Positions 8,487-17,525 of a stretch of DNA of 64,000 nucleotides are shown in pieces. Within the stretch, counting starts at the first letter, position 1; every line of letters starts with the position of its first letter. The position numbers and the translations under genes are program-made. This DNA comes from Oscillospiraceae bacterium (GTDB lineage Bacteria > Bacillota > Clostridia > Oscillospirales > CAG-272). The DNA lies in the NCBI GenBank assembly GCA_015064185.1, contig SVSS01000008.1:1-64000 (forward strand), read 5' to 3'. The notes beneath the pieces are model-generated. The model was not told the origin of the DNA. It saw nothing but the letters and a program-made list of their open reading frames with translations, and ran no database searches.

Positions 8487-11400
8487 TTAATTTTGTCCAT
8501 TTGCTGTTTGTTTGATCATGCCAAAGCCAAAGAACCATTTTGGCTTTCTTGTTGTTGTAAGGGCTGCGGTGTATACCTGTCCTTCGTTCAAACGAATGTT
8601 CCCCACCGCAGTGTTTGTGCTTAATTCTGTTACCGTATACACGTACTCATTGCCACAAAGCAAGCCTACCACTGTTACGGAAGGTCCTCCCACCTGTACA
8701 GCAAGCTGAAGCGGTTGAAAACCTGCGTAATTCGCAGTCACCTCGCAAATGATCCACTCGCCGGGTTCACCCTGTGTAGCCGAGATCTGCAAGCCCGCAA
8801 CAGGGGGAATATAATAGTTGACGAAGGTGGCACGTGCGTCGGTCATTTCGTTGAGCTTTATCGTTTGCTCAGTGGTGACAGCGGTATACTTGTTTTGCAT
8901 ATTCGAAGGAATCGACTCCTCAGTCACCAGATAATAATTGTATTGCATTTCATCTTCAACGCTAAAATACGGTACGTTCAAGAAACTCACGTATTCACCG
9001 TCTGCCAGTTCAAAGGTTAAAACAACACGGTCTGCTTGTTGATCTACACTTTTGATAAAACTCAATGTGGATCCACTACAAAGCTCAGCCAAGGTAACGT
9101 ATTCATCAACGCTTGAGGTTATCGTCGGAATTTCTGTCATCACGCCGTCTACGTATTTGTTTGCCACAAAATACATTTCACCTAGATCTGTATTGATATC
9201 TACAATACGATCATCACCTATCATGCCGTGAACGTAAGGAATTGTAACAGTAAAATCAAATGCATAGAAATCTGTTTCATTTACCAAAGGTTTGTGAGAG
9301 CCTGCCGGGGAGCCTGCCTGTAAATGCACTTGATTTGTTACAGAAAAGCTTGTTCTTGTAAGTTCCAAAGCGCCTGCCTCAATTTCCCAAATGGCATACA
9401 GCTTTATACTTGAAGAAAGTTCGATCATGTTCCTTGGATCGGGTTTGCCGTAGCCGTAAGTATCATTGTCAGAATCAGCGCAGGTATTTTGTGTGTACCA
9501 CCCTTTAAAGAACGCGTCAACCTCTTGTCCCGTGCTTGTTTCTGCAATGCTTTTTACCTTAATAGAGGTAATGGTATTGCCGTTTGCATTTTTCAAGGTG
9601 TCATTTGCGGTAAAGGTATATACAAGCGAAGTGTCCAAGTCGGTAGGATCCTCCACCAAAACCTGCGCCGTCGGCAACACAATTGGAGAGGAGGAGACAA
9701 TACTTGAACCCAAATTCAGCTCATAGGACAAGGTATACGCATCGCCGCGAACCAAGGCAATATCCACATGCCAAACAGATTCACTGGTGGAGTTTCCTGC
9801 CCAACCGCCTGTTTCCGTTCCTGCAACCAGCTTGATAACGTAAGGGATCAACTCAAATTCGCCATAATAAACTTGCGCGTAATTTTCCACACCGTCAGCA
9901 TAAGAATCCAAAGTTTTATCCGCATCAGCCGTCAGCACAATGGCAAAGGTCATAAATCCATCTTGCGTTCCGTCGGTATCTTCACTTACAGGAACCTCTT
10001 GCTTATACTGTACAGAAACAAGTGTTCCATTAGACACCAATTGTTGAATGGTAGAACCGGTATTATTGCTTATCTGCGTATCGTTATGAGTAGCGATAAT
10101 ATTTGCGATAACATTCCAGTCTATCGTATTTTCAACAAAGCACGCCTTGGTATAATAACCGGTTGCGTCAATAACACCACCAATTGCCACGCCCTGCGCA
10201 TCATACATCCAGCCAAAGGTATTACCCATAACCTCAGGATTTAAAAATATGTTTGCAGGCCTCGAATAGGTGTCACGTGTATTTACAATGCTATCATTTG
10301 TTTGATTGGTATCCCCGTCATTCCCGCCGCCATTATTTAAAAAGAAATAGTAATCATTTGTATAATTGGTGCTTGTAGGCTCAGAGGGGAAGGAGCCGTT
10401 TGCATCAGGCTTTCTGATCGCAATTTCCAACGGATAATTTTCCAATGCCACCCTTGTTACATCCGCTCGTGTACCTACTTTAATCAAAAGATAAGTATCA
10501 ATCTGGTTACTATCCTGTGAAGTACAATGAAGAAGAACTTGGTCATTAACTGTTGCATCTGCAGATATAGTTACCAACGCAGTAGTTTTATTACCTCCGA
10601 AACAGTTTTCCAAGCCCGCCGCGCCCATATCTGTGCTTCCAATCGTAATTGTAGCAGGTTTGGTTCCTATCACTTCTGAATCCGGGTTAACAGAGGTAAC
10701 GTTGTCATCATCAGGATCAGGTCTAACAACCACCATAATGGTTGAACCGGGTTCTGCCCAAATGATATCAGGATTGTTTTGAGGTCTGTCATTATCTATC
10801 GCAACCGCGCCTTGACCTTGGAAAATAGCAAATTCAGAAAAGCTATCCGTTTTAAAGGAAAACGTACCATTTATAACGTAGATTGGGCCAAGGATCTCAT
10901 ATTTCTTGCTACCATCTGCGTTTTCGTGCATATGGATCACATAGACCTCTTGGCCTGTGTAAAGACCAAGGGCAGCAGCATTCATGGTGACGGTTACAGG
11001 CTTGCCCTTTGTAGGCTGCCACTCGGTGCCGTTTTGTGAAAGCGAAAGGTCGTAACAAGCAAGAAATTTGACCATGTTAACATCCTGTCGCTCGAAAATG
11101 CCGGAGTCGACGTCCTCCTCTTTTATAGCCGATGCTTTTAGAATGACATCAGAAGGAATCGCACCATCAACAGAAACGGTAAATGCGCCAATTTGTGCCG
11201 TAGTGGTATTTTGCAAGGGCGTGATATTTTTAAGTCTGCTTTCTTCTATGTAACGATGTGTATCATAATCAGCGGGCCAATCACTATTTGTAGCATAGTA
11301 CCAGCCTTCAGCAGCCTTTGTGAGGACAAGCTCCTGAGGGAAGAGTGAGGCATTAACAATACTTGCGCTTCCGTTTACGCTTGTGTAAATATACGGATAA

Positions 11401-11525
11401 GAAGTTGCCCAATTTGCACTATATAAGGTGTCATCCGGCTGTGCGGTAATCATTATGGACATGGCACCAAACAGCATTATCAACGCTAACAGAAATGAGA
11501 TCTGCTTTATTCGTATTTTGCTCAT
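8487..11525 (-). CDS. large secreted surface protein of the TasA locus
   Basis: 1012 residues with an N-terminal signal peptide (IKQISFLLALIMLFGAMSIMITA, cleavage near residue 28). The body is Asn/Thr/Ser-rich and acidic, as in extracellular adhesins. Around residues 680-740 a segment with KGWYTQNTC and LYAIWEIE resembles an InlB-type/MucBP-like beta repeat. Toward the C-terminus, ARATFVNYY and VYTVTELSTNTAVGN resemble pilin-like Ig repeats. No LPxTG sorting motif or C-terminal membrane anchor is present; it ends FFGFGMIKQTANGQN. It is probably retained through matrix interactions. Exact domains are uncertain. Confidence 0.7.
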   Translation of the reverse strand: MSKIRIKQISFLLALIMLFGAMSIMITAQPDDTLYSANWATSYPYIYTSVNGSASIVNASLFPQELVLTKAAEGWYYATNSDWPADYDTHRYIEESRLKNITPLQNTTTAQIGAFTVSVDGAIPSDVILKASAIKEEDVDSGIFERQDVNMVKFLACYDLSLSQNGTEWQPTKGKPVTVTMNAAALGLYTGQEVYVIHMHENADGSKKYEILGPIYVINGTFSFKTDSFSEFAIFQGQGAVAIDNDRPQNNPDIIWAEPGSTIMVVVRPDPDDDNVTSVNPDSEVIGTKPATITIGSTDMGAAGLENCFGGNKTTALVTISADATVNDQVLLHCTSQDSNQIDTYLLIKVGTRADVTRVALENYPLEIAIRKPDANGSFPSEPTSTNYTNDYYFFLNNGGGNDGDTNQTNDSIVNTRDTYSRPANIFLNPEVMGNTFGWMYDAQGVAIGGVIDATGYYTKACFVENTIDWNVIANIIATHNDTQISNNTGSTIQQLVSNGTLVSVQYKQEVPVSEDTDGTQDGFMTFAIVLTADADKTLDSYADGVENYAQVYYGEFELIPYVIKLVAGTETGGWAGNSTSESVWHVDIALVRGDAYTLSYELNLGSSIVSSSPIVLPTAQVLVEDPTDLDTSLVYTFTANDTLKNANGNTITSIKVKSIAETSTGQEVDAFFKGWYTQNTCADSDNDTYGYGKPDPRNMIELSSSIKLYAIWEIEAGALELTRTSFSVTNQVHLQAGSPAGSHKPLVNETDFYAFDFTVTIPYVHGMIGDDRIVDINTDLGEMYFVANKYVDGVMTEIPTITSSVDEYVTLAELCSGSTLSFIKSVDQQADRVVLTFELADGEYVSFLNVPYFSVEDEMQYNYYLVTEESIPSNMQNKYTAVTTEQTIKLNEMTDARATFVNYYIPPVAGLQISATQGEPGEWIICEVTANYAGFQPLQLAVQVGGPSVTVVGLLCGNEYVYTVTELSTNTAVGNIRLNEGQVYTAALTTTRKPKWFFGFGMIKQTANGQN

Positions 11526-11675
11526 ATACTATTTCCCCTTTCGTTAGTTACTTGCCGTGGGCAGCTGCGGTGTTATCACCAAGATGTTATTGCCGTTGGC
11601 ATGCGTCCCTTTTGGGGACGCTACTAGGATTTTATCTGCAAATTTATTGCCCGATGCAGGCAAAGGCGTGGTATA

Positions 11676-11900
11676 TTACAAGGCTACGCTCTCCCCTGCT
11701 CTGTGGTCTTGTGTATCATAATAGTATCCGTCGACTCCGTAGTTACTCACTACTGCACGTGTTGCTTTTGCCATACGTGCAACGAGCTTTCTGCAATCGA
11801 CGGGCTTGTTGTTTTCAATTTCAAAGGTGTTATCCGCTTGTGCGGATAGATATGGGCTGATCCTTTGCGTTATTCTTAAACCGCATTTGACCTTGCCATT
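11676..11900 (-). pseudogene. relic of a secreted-protein gene
   Basis: Open frame of about 74 codons without a convincing start codon or ribosome site. The translation contains ADNTFEIENNKPVDCRKLV and VSNYGVDGYYYDTQDHRAG, protein-like in composition and similar in flavour to the NTFxxxN stretch of the neighbouring TasA-like proteins. Most likely the tail of a degraded locus gene; a short chance ORF remains possible. Confidence 0.3.
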
Positions 11901-11926
11901 TTATAAATTACAAAACGTATGCTATT

Positions 11927-11949
11927 GCGCACGCGGTTGCCGCGTGCGC
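11927..11949. repeat. perfect 10-bp hairpin
   Basis: gcgcacgcgg (11927-11936), loop ttg, ccgcgtgcgc (11940-11949), followed on the plus strand by taaaaaag. It lacks a good T-run on the minus strand, so it is not a clear terminator of the TasA-like gene upstream. Confidence 0.5.
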
Positions 11950-11968
11950 TAAAAAAGTTAAGCGCGTG

Positions 11969-12038
11969 GCTTTCCCGCTGCGACGCCGCTCCCTTATACA
12001 AGGGAGCTTTAACATTTTGCGGCGCCACAGGGGAAAGC
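11969..12038. repeat. REP-like palindromic element
   Basis: Imperfect 70-nt palindrome: outer arms gctttccc / gggaaagc, middle arms gccgc / gcggc, and an inner hairpin gctccct / agggagc. Nested palindromes around a gctccctt-type core occur as dispersed repeats in gut Clostridia genomes, from memory. It lies just after the stop codon of the 12049 gene. Confidence 0.5.
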
Positions 12039-12048
12039 AAAGGTTTAA

Positions 12049-12777
12049 TTAATTGAAATATGCTCCGAAATCGGAATTGGTTGCATCAGTACCGCCACCA
12101 AAGGCTGCCTTAATTGCTACTTCTGCAGCGGTCAAACCGTTTGCAGTATCAGCCTCGAAGCCTGTCGTCTGAACAGCATAAGCAGTGATAACAATGTTCA
12201 TGTTTTCAAGGTGTGCCATTTGGTCATTGCCCCAACGGGCAGGAATAACTACTTCCTCAAAGAGCGTGATAGAGTCATTGGTTGTTGTAACCGTTTCGTA
12301 AATCACATAGATCTCAATAGAATCCGCAGTTGTGTTGTATTTTACAGAATAATTTGCATCTGCAAATACATTTCCGCTCAAGAAATCACTAACAAGTGTT
12401 TTACCCGTAGCAGCCTCAGCCGTCAAAACCTTTGTAACGTTCGCATCAACGTTGCTTGCAGCCACGTTTTTGATAACGATCTTGGCAGCCAAATAAGCGT
12501 TTTCAGAACCTGTATTGGTAATGGCAGGATACTTATCATAAGTAAGACCGGGATGCACAGTACCATAGTCGTAGCCGGTAAAGCCATCCTTGCCAACAAC
12601 TTTAGTTGTTGAAACGCCATCAACAGTCCGAGTTTCGGTCAATTTAATTGCCACATTACCGGAGGTAAAGGTGTTGGTAGCCGACTCGGTGTCGGTAAAG
12701 TAAGCAATGGTTGCGCTTGCAATGGCAATAGCCAGAATGCAAACAACCAAAGCTACTACAAAAATTTTCTTTTTCAT
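12049..12777 (-). CDS. TasA/camelysin-like secreted protein
   Basis: 242 residues. SipW-type signal: MKKKIFVVALVVCILAIAIA, then SATIAYFTDTESATNTFTSG, with the canonical AYFTD and NTFTSGNV motifs. The mature part is an all-beta TasA-like domain (TNTGSENAYLAAKIVI; ITAYAVQTTGF near the end). Ends in FGAYFN with no anchor. First cousin of the two genes upstream (16 and 19 nt gaps). Role inferred as a matrix or fibre subunit exported by Sec and cleaved by a SipW-like peptidase. Confidence 0.85.
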   Translation of the reverse strand: MKKKIFVVALVVCILAIAIASATIAYFTDTESATNTFTSGNVAIKLTETRTVDGVSTTKVVGKDGFTGYDYGTVHPGLTYDKYPAITNTGSENAYLAAKIVIKNVAASNVDANVTKVLTAEAATGKTLVSDFLSGNVFADANYSVKYNTTADSIEIYVIYETVTTTNDSITLFEEVVIPARWGNDQMAHLENMNIVITAYAVQTTGFEADTANGLTAAEVAIKAAFGGGTDATNSDFGAYFN

Positions 12778-12793
12778 TCGTTGTTAGTCTCCA

Positions 12794-13363
12794 TTAGGGG
12801 TTAGATGCACCGATAGCAATGTTCCAAGCAGTAGTTGCATCAGCAACATTATCCTTTTGAACAGCATAAGCGGTGAAGGACAAAGTGGGCTGATTAGAGG
12901 TAGCAACTGCAGCCAACGAATCTGCTGTCACGGTGTCTTTAACTTTAACACAACCGTTGGCCATTGCATTACCTGCGCCGGCAGCCAGCACATAAAAAGC
13001 GGTGTCTGCCGTTGTAGCGGCCACTTCACGGTAATAAACGCCATCTGCGCCGGCAAGAGCAATCCAACCGGAAGCAACGGTGTAAGTCATGAAGTTATCA
13101 AAATTAGCGGATTTTTCAATCTTCACGAACAACCAGCAAGCTTCACTCTTGTCAAGAACGGTAACCTTGGGATCTTTTGCAATTTCGTTTCCGGGAACCA
13201 TCTTGTAAGTAGCTTCAGTCTCTTCCAAAGTAATTTCAATATCACCAACAGTAAAAGTGTTTGTAATGGTTTGGGTAGAGTCCATCAACCAAGCAAGGGT
13301 GCCGCCAACTGCAAAGCAGCAGACCAAAATGGTTGCAAGAATTGTAATCAATGTTTTTTTCAT
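12794..13363 (-). CDS. TasA/camelysin-like secreted protein
   Basis: 189 residues. Signal MKKTLITILATILVCCFAVG, then GTLAWLMDSTQTITNTFTVG: AWLMD replaces AYFTD, and NTFTVGDIEITL follows. The mature domain shares CWLFVKIEKS and FTAYAVQKD with the 202-residue protein encoded next to it, so the two arose by tandem duplication. Ribosome site taggag. No cell-wall anchor. Confidence 0.85.
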   Translation of the reverse strand: MKKTLITILATILVCCFAVGGTLAWLMDSTQTITNTFTVGDIEITLEETEATYKMVPGNEIAKDPKVTVLDKSEACWLFVKIEKSANFDNFMTYTVASGWIALAGADGVYYREVAATTADTAFYVLAAGAGNAMANGCVKVKDTVTADSLAAVATSNQPTLSFTAYAVQKDNVADATTAWNIAIGASNP

Positions 13364-13382
13364 AATTCAGTGCTCCTACGCT

Positions 13383-13991
13383 TTATGGATTGGGCTTTAA
13401 CTCAGTTTTGGCAGCAGCCCATGCAGCAGCAGCGGTGTCGAAGCCATCTTGCTGAACAGCGTAAGCGATAACAGTAACCTTTTTGTTGATATAAGTAGCC
13501 AGCTCATCGTTAGTTACAGTGCCCTTAACTTTAACAGTTTCGAAAACAACATAATCATTACCAGCAGTAGCAACTTGATTGTAGGCATAAACATTAGTTT
13601 CGCCCGCAACTGCTACCCAGCCTTTTGCAGTCAACTGATCAGCAATGGTGGTTGCGTCTTGAATTGCAGCGATCTCATCGGTGATTTCTACAAACAACCA
13701 GCAGTTTTCACTTGACGCATCCACATGGATAGTGGGATCCTTGTCATATACGTGCCCGGGAAGCAGCTTGTAGCTGTTTTCCTTTACTCTTGCTGCATCT
13801 TCGCCGGTCAAAGCCTTACCATCAGCGCCGACCTTGGCTTCATCCATAGTAATCTTCACATTACCGACAGTAAAGGTATTGGTAACGGTATCTTGAGAAG
13901 TCAAATACGCAATAGTGCCTGCGATGGAGCCGACGACCAAGAGAAGCGCGCAAGCGACCACCGACAGGGTAATTAAAAATTTCTTTTTCAT
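13383..13991 (-). CDS. TasA/camelysin-like secreted protein
   Basis: 202 residues. Signal core VVACALLLVVGSIAG, then TIAYLTSQDTVTNTFTVGNV, a clear SipW-dependent type. The mature domain has LLPGHVYDKDPTIHV, CWLFVEITDE and VIAYAVQQDGFD, each with a counterpart in the adjacent 189-residue paralogue. Strong ribosome site (taggagg). It directly follows the SipW-like peptidase gene (58 nt), the same neighbourhood as sipW-tasA in Bacillus. Confidence 0.87.
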   Translation of the reverse strand: MKKKFLITLSVVACALLLVVGSIAGTIAYLTSQDTVTNTFTVGNVKITMDEAKVGADGKALTGEDAARVKENSYKLLPGHVYDKDPTIHVDASSENCWLFVEITDEIAAIQDATTIADQLTAKGWVAVAGETNVYAYNQVATAGNDYVVFETVKVKGTVTNDELATYINKKVTVIAYAVQQDGFDTAAAAWAAAKTELKPNP

Positions 13992-14049
13992 TTTGGTTTA
14001 TCCTCCTAGGATAGGGTTAAGTTCGGTTTTGCGCGCTTTGCGAAAACCG

Positions 14050-14610
14050 TTATTGCGGGTCGGCATTTTCCGTGTCGGGTGTATCACCCTCAACGGAATC
14101 TGCCTCGCTTTTTTTGTTTTTGCCGCTCGGCAGCACCGTGCTCAACAGCAGCACAGCGCACAAACCAAACAACAGGTAACGTCCTGACGAGCTTTGCAAA
14201 TACACAGCCAAATATCCCATATACGGTATCGTAAAAACAGGTTTTCCGATCACGTTATTACAGTGCACGCCATCACCGCCGTCTGCCACATCATTGTTGT
14301 CACCCTTTGTGCGAAAGCGCACCGAGGAGGGATCGTTTTCATCGGGAACGATCTCAATGATGCGATGCGTGGCAACAGTGGTATCATTCATCATAAAGGT
14401 GATGGGGTCGCCTACCTTTAAGGTTTGCGTATCCACCTTTTTTACATAGATGATAGAGCCCACGTGATAGGTCGGCTCCATAGAGCCCGAAAGCACTGTG
14501 TATGGATAAAGACCGATCAGCCGGATGCCTACCAGGAAAAACGCCACCAGCAATGCCAAGATCACCATAATGGTGGAAGCAAGCTGAAAGATACGTTTTA
14601 TCTGATTCAT
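14050..14610 (-). CDS. sipW: SipW-type signal peptidase I
   Basis: 186 residues with an N-terminal membrane anchor (about 10-35) and a second hydrophobic segment near the C-terminus (YLLFGLCAVLLLSTVLP). Catalytic Ser is in VLSGSMEP (Ser43). THRIIEI supplies His82 instead of the usual Lys, the Ser-His arrangement of the ER/SipW subfamily. RTKGDNNDVAD and NVIGKPVFTIPYMGYL are further family motifs. The tail is acidic. It should release TasA-type substrates outside the membrane. Followed directly by three TasA-like genes. Confidence 0.92.
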   Translation of the reverse strand: MNQIKRIFQLASTIMVILALLVAFFLVGIRLIGLYPYTVLSGSMEPTYHVGSIIYVKKVDTQTLKVGDPITFMMNDTTVATHRIIEIVPDENDPSSVRFRTKGDNNDVADGGDGVHCNNVIGKPVFTIPYMGYLAVYLQSSSGRYLLFGLCAVLLLSTVLPSGKNKKSEADSVEGDTPDTENADPQ

Positions 14611-14693
14611 TATTTTTCCTCCTTGCTCTTATAGCCTTTAAAGCGCTCTAACGCAAGAAAGAATGCGGGAATGCTTAAGACTTTGGCTGCCCT

Positions 14694-14712
14694 CCCCCGC
14701 CGTGGCGGGGGA
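14694..14712 (-). repeat. GC-rich hairpin after the 411-residue protein gene
   Basis: ccccccgcc-type stem (ccccgcc / ggcgggg, 3-nt loop) just downstream of the stop codon at 14727. There is no T-run, so it may slow or protect the mRNA rather than terminate it. Confidence 0.4.
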
Positions 14713-14726
14713 AGTATTTCACAAAA

Positions 14727-15962
14727 TTATTCAGGAACTACGGTATACCAAGTATCGCCACCAACGGTTTTGCTTTCGACCTTATAGCCTGCGGCTACAA
14801 AGCTGGTGTTTGCCCCCTCGGAAACGTTATTGGCAGGGTTCCAATTCAGGAAAGAGCCGCCGTAAACAACGATCTCGCCCTGATTATCCTTTTCGTTGAG
14901 AAGCCATACACCGGCACTCTTGGCATAGAAGGTGCCGCCATAGATATTGATCTTACCGCCGTTTGCGCCGGCATAGATCATATCAAGGTGATCGGCGGAA
15001 GTTGCCTCGCTACCATTACCGTTATGCGTGAACGTGCCGTCGTAGATATTAACGGTAGCACCGTTCTTCGCCCAAACAGCACACTCTTGATTACCCGCAT
15101 CGTAAATACCGCCTCTGATATTTACAACGGTTTCGGCTCCTTCAGCAGTGATCACGTCAGTAGCCTTGGTAGCCTTAAGAACAGCATTCAACTCATGCGT
15201 GCCGGATGTGTAATAGGCAACGTAATCGGCATCCTTATCGTAATCGTTGCCGTAGCTATCAGACTCGGTTGTGTACTGTGTCGCAACCAAGTTGACGCCA
15301 AATTCAACGGAAGGAACAAAAGTGCCGTTGTGGTTTGCCTCATTGCCGACGGCAGTGGGCATAACCATAGCTAAGGTGAAGTAATGCGCTTCTCCGGCAT
15401 TCAGAACGCGATCGGTAACCATTTCGTCACCGATCTTAGCCATTACGCCGTTTAAGCCTGCCACATCTACGGTATTTTGCGCGATGCCCATCAGGGTTTC
15501 TCTGCTCCCAAAGGAATACTTGGTATCGGGCAAAGAGATCGCCTTGATGAAATTGGAAAGCGCAAAGGAATCGCCTGCCACGTTAACACCCGTCGTTTCG
15601 TTATAAACGTGCGTACCAAACGAATACTTGAATGAAAGTGTACCGTTATTACGCACTCTCAAAGCCACGGATTCCACGTAACCCGGCTCCCAGCGAGCAT
15701 CCTCATCAAATAATTTTGTTGCGGAATCAACAGCAGTCCAATCCCAATTATTGGGGTTGAGCAGATCATCACCCGCAACGCCTGCCTTGGGGGTACCAAC
15801 CTCTAAAACGGCATCTAGATTGCCCGAAACAATAATGTTGCGAGCGCTATCTACCGAATCTGTAAACCAGGCGAAGGTTGTGCCAAGCAGCATGGTAAAG
15901 CAAAGCAACAACGCAATAACGCTTGCGATCATTGCTCCCTTTATGGATTTTTTGTTAGTCAT
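14727..15962 (-). CDS. TasA-like secreted protein with C-terminal beta-helix-like repeats
   Basis: 411 residues. SipW-type signal: ASVIALLLCFTMLLGTTFAW, then FTDSVDSARNIIVSGNLDA. A TasA-like beta domain covers about 30-245. The C-terminal part has short repeats built on GGxYD/GGTFY: VVNIRGGIYDAG, VNIYDGTFTHNG, INIYGGTFYAKS and IVVYGGSFLNWN. These are typical rungs of a right-handed beta-helix. It may be a decorated matrix subunit or an adhesive tip. The beta-helix part links it to the 942-residue protein upstream. Confidence 0.78.
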   Translation of the reverse strand: MTNKKSIKGAMIASVIALLLCFTMLLGTTFAWFTDSVDSARNIIVSGNLDAVLEVGTPKAGVAGDDLLNPNNWDWTAVDSATKLFDEDARWEPGYVESVALRVRNNGTLSFKYSFGTHVYNETTGVNVAGDSFALSNFIKAISLPDTKYSFGSRETLMGIAQNTVDVAGLNGVMAKIGDEMVTDRVLNAGEAHYFTLAMVMPTAVGNEANHNGTFVPSVEFGVNLVATQYTTESDSYGNDYDKDADYVAYYTSGTHELNAVLKATKATDVITAEGAETVVNIRGGIYDAGNQECAVWAKNGATVNIYDGTFTHNGNGSEATSADHLDMIYAGANGGKINIYGGTFYAKSAGVWLLNEKDNQGEIVVYGGSFLNWNPANNVSEGANTSFVAAGYKVESKTVGGDTWYTVVPE

Positions 15963-16038
15963 TTTTTTCTCCTTGTAATTGCTTGCTTAGACTAACTGCG
16001 TCAAGCGGCGCTCCCGTCGACGCATTGGGTTTTCATTC

Positions 16039-16821
16039 TTACGTTTCGTCGGTTGCTTCCTTTTGGGAAATTGCCTCGGACGCAGGCTCTCGAGAGGGTG
16101 TTTCCTCTTCACTGTTTTTTTCAAGCTGTGCCTTTAGCACCTCTAATTCTCTGAGCATGCGCTCATTTTCGGTGCGTTCCGCCTCAACCTTATCCCTCTC
16201 GGCTTGTATTGCATCCTCCTGCTCGCGCTTGTACCTGCGAAACAGACGAATGACGTTTGCGCTATTATAAAGGATAAGCAGTAAAAAGGGTGCAAAAACA
16301 CAAGTGATGTAGCCGGGGATGGACCTTACAAACGCAAAGAATTTTCCAACTCCCGCAAGCTTGCCTTGATATACACCCATCACAAAGGCGGGCTCAACAA
16401 GGGCTTCATCATTTACTCCCGTGTTTGTTCCGTAGGTCACATAGCCAAGGAGCTTGCCCTCGCTATTCATCTTGACCTCACGGATCATGTGCGTGACGGT
16501 TTCGCCATAGCTCTCACTGTTGACAGACATAAAGGTGATAACATCTCCTGCCTGCAGTTGGCGTTTGGCTTCCTCGTCAATGTTTTTTACAATTACAATA
16601 TCTCCGGCATTAAAGTGGACTGCTACGTCGGTGTTTTTATCGGACAAGCTCATGGAGTCGGTCCGCACGACATAGAATCGAAAGCCAAAAATACTGCGTT
16701 CGTTTTTGTCAACGGTCGCCACCGTGACAACGGTGAATATCATCATTAATACGGTAAAGGTAACCAGAAGCCAGATCGTGATCTTGCATGTGATTTGAAA
16801 AGCCTTTTTTGTAGCACACAT
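16039..16821 (-). CDS. signal peptidase I-like protein with C-terminal coiled coil
   Basis: 260 residues, the second peptidase of the locus. Transmembrane helix at about 12-36; candidate catalytic Ser56 in VVRTDSM, His111 in ETVTHMI; AGDIVIVKN and AGDVITFMS are S26 beta motifs. A second membrane segment (about 175-192) is followed by a cytoplasmic charged coiled coil (about 195-245) rich in Glu/Arg/Lys. The S26 core is divergent but keeps both catalytic residues. It sits between a short TasA-like gene and the 411-residue beta-helix protein, which may be its substrates. Confidence 0.82.
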   Translation of the reverse strand: MCATKKAFQITCKITIWLLVTFTVLMMIFTVVTVATVDKNERSIFGFRFYVVRTDSMSLSDKNTDVAVHFNAGDIVIVKNIDEEAKRQLQAGDVITFMSVNSESYGETVTHMIREVKMNSEGKLLGYVTYGTNTGVNDEALVEPAFVMGVYQGKLAGVGKFFAFVRSIPGYITCVFAPFLLLILYNSANVIRLFRRYKREQEDAIQAERDKVEAERTENERMLRELEVLKAQLEKNSEEETPSREPASEAISQKEATDET

Positions 16822-16828
16822 TCAAGAA

Positions 16829-17416
16829 TTACTCCTTTGTTTCAACGTTGCCCTGTACCGCATATACGGTCACACCTATGCCCGTATAGGTTTTGCCTTC
16901 AAAGTCGTTGCCCACGGTTTCCTTCATTTTTATGAACAAATAGTAGGTGCTCTCACTGCTCTGCCCTACCTTGAGGCTTCCCCTAAACTCGGAAAGGCGC
17001 TCGGCGTTGGCAAGATTCAGATCATCCTTGGCGATCCAAACCTCAAAGGCCTCATTAAATTCATACATGTCAACCGATTGATCATCACTGACCGAAAGGC
17101 GGAAATTGATCGGGATATCTCCCGTATTTTTCACCTTAAAGCCTTGCGTGTAATAGGTTGCACCCGGCTCGAACAGGATCTCTCTTCTCTCAGATGACGT
17201 CTGAAGCTGTAAGACCTGCCCGACAAGTGAGGCCTTTGAGGAGGCATCTACAATATCAACCCTAACGTTTCCTGAGGTTGTGATGACGCCGATCGCACCG
17301 TCGTTTGGAGAACTGACGAAAAGTGCCAGTGTTGCTCCCGTGAGGCATACGAGGCAAAGCAGAATGACCAATCCCGCTATAAATAAATGCTTACTTACTG
17401 AGTTATAACGGAACAT
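16829..17416 (-). CDS. TasA-like secreted protein
   Basis: About 195 residues; the second of two adjacent ATGs is better spaced from ggagg. Signal segment HLFIAGLVILLCLVCLTG, then ATLALFVSSPND (ALF in place of AYF). The mature part is a beta-rich TasA-type domain (FKVKNTGDIPINFRLSVSDD; GIGVTVYAVQGNVETKE). The stop codon lies 7 nt before the start of the following signal peptidase-like gene, suggesting translational coupling. Confidence 0.78.
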   Translation of the reverse strand: MFRYNSVSKHLFIAGLVILLCLVCLTGATLALFVSSPNDGAIGVITTSGNVRVDIVDASSKASLVGQVLQLQTSSERREILFEPGATYYTQGFKVKNTGDIPINFRLSVSDDQSVDMYEFNEAFEVWIAKDDLNLANAERLSEFRGSLKVGQSSESTYYLFIKMKETVGNDFEGKTYTGIGVTVYAVQGNVETKE

Positions 17417-17525
17417 CATTACCTCCTTGCCGTTATTTTATCGCTGTGTACCTTTCGTACGGATTTGGTTCAGATCAAATTGATCGGATATGTCTACCCT
17501 TTTGGAGAATAAACATATTCAAAAA

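Larger units (their letters stand above)
11526..12048. other. 523-nt gene-poor gap inside the TasA locus
   Basis: The only long gap in the locus. It holds a relic ORF on the minus strand (about 11676-11900), a hairpin at 11927-11949 and a 70-nt palindromic element at 11969-12038, listed separately. The gap may mark a former gene or an insertion, and it separates the large surface-protein group from the TasA-like triplet. Confidence 0.6.
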
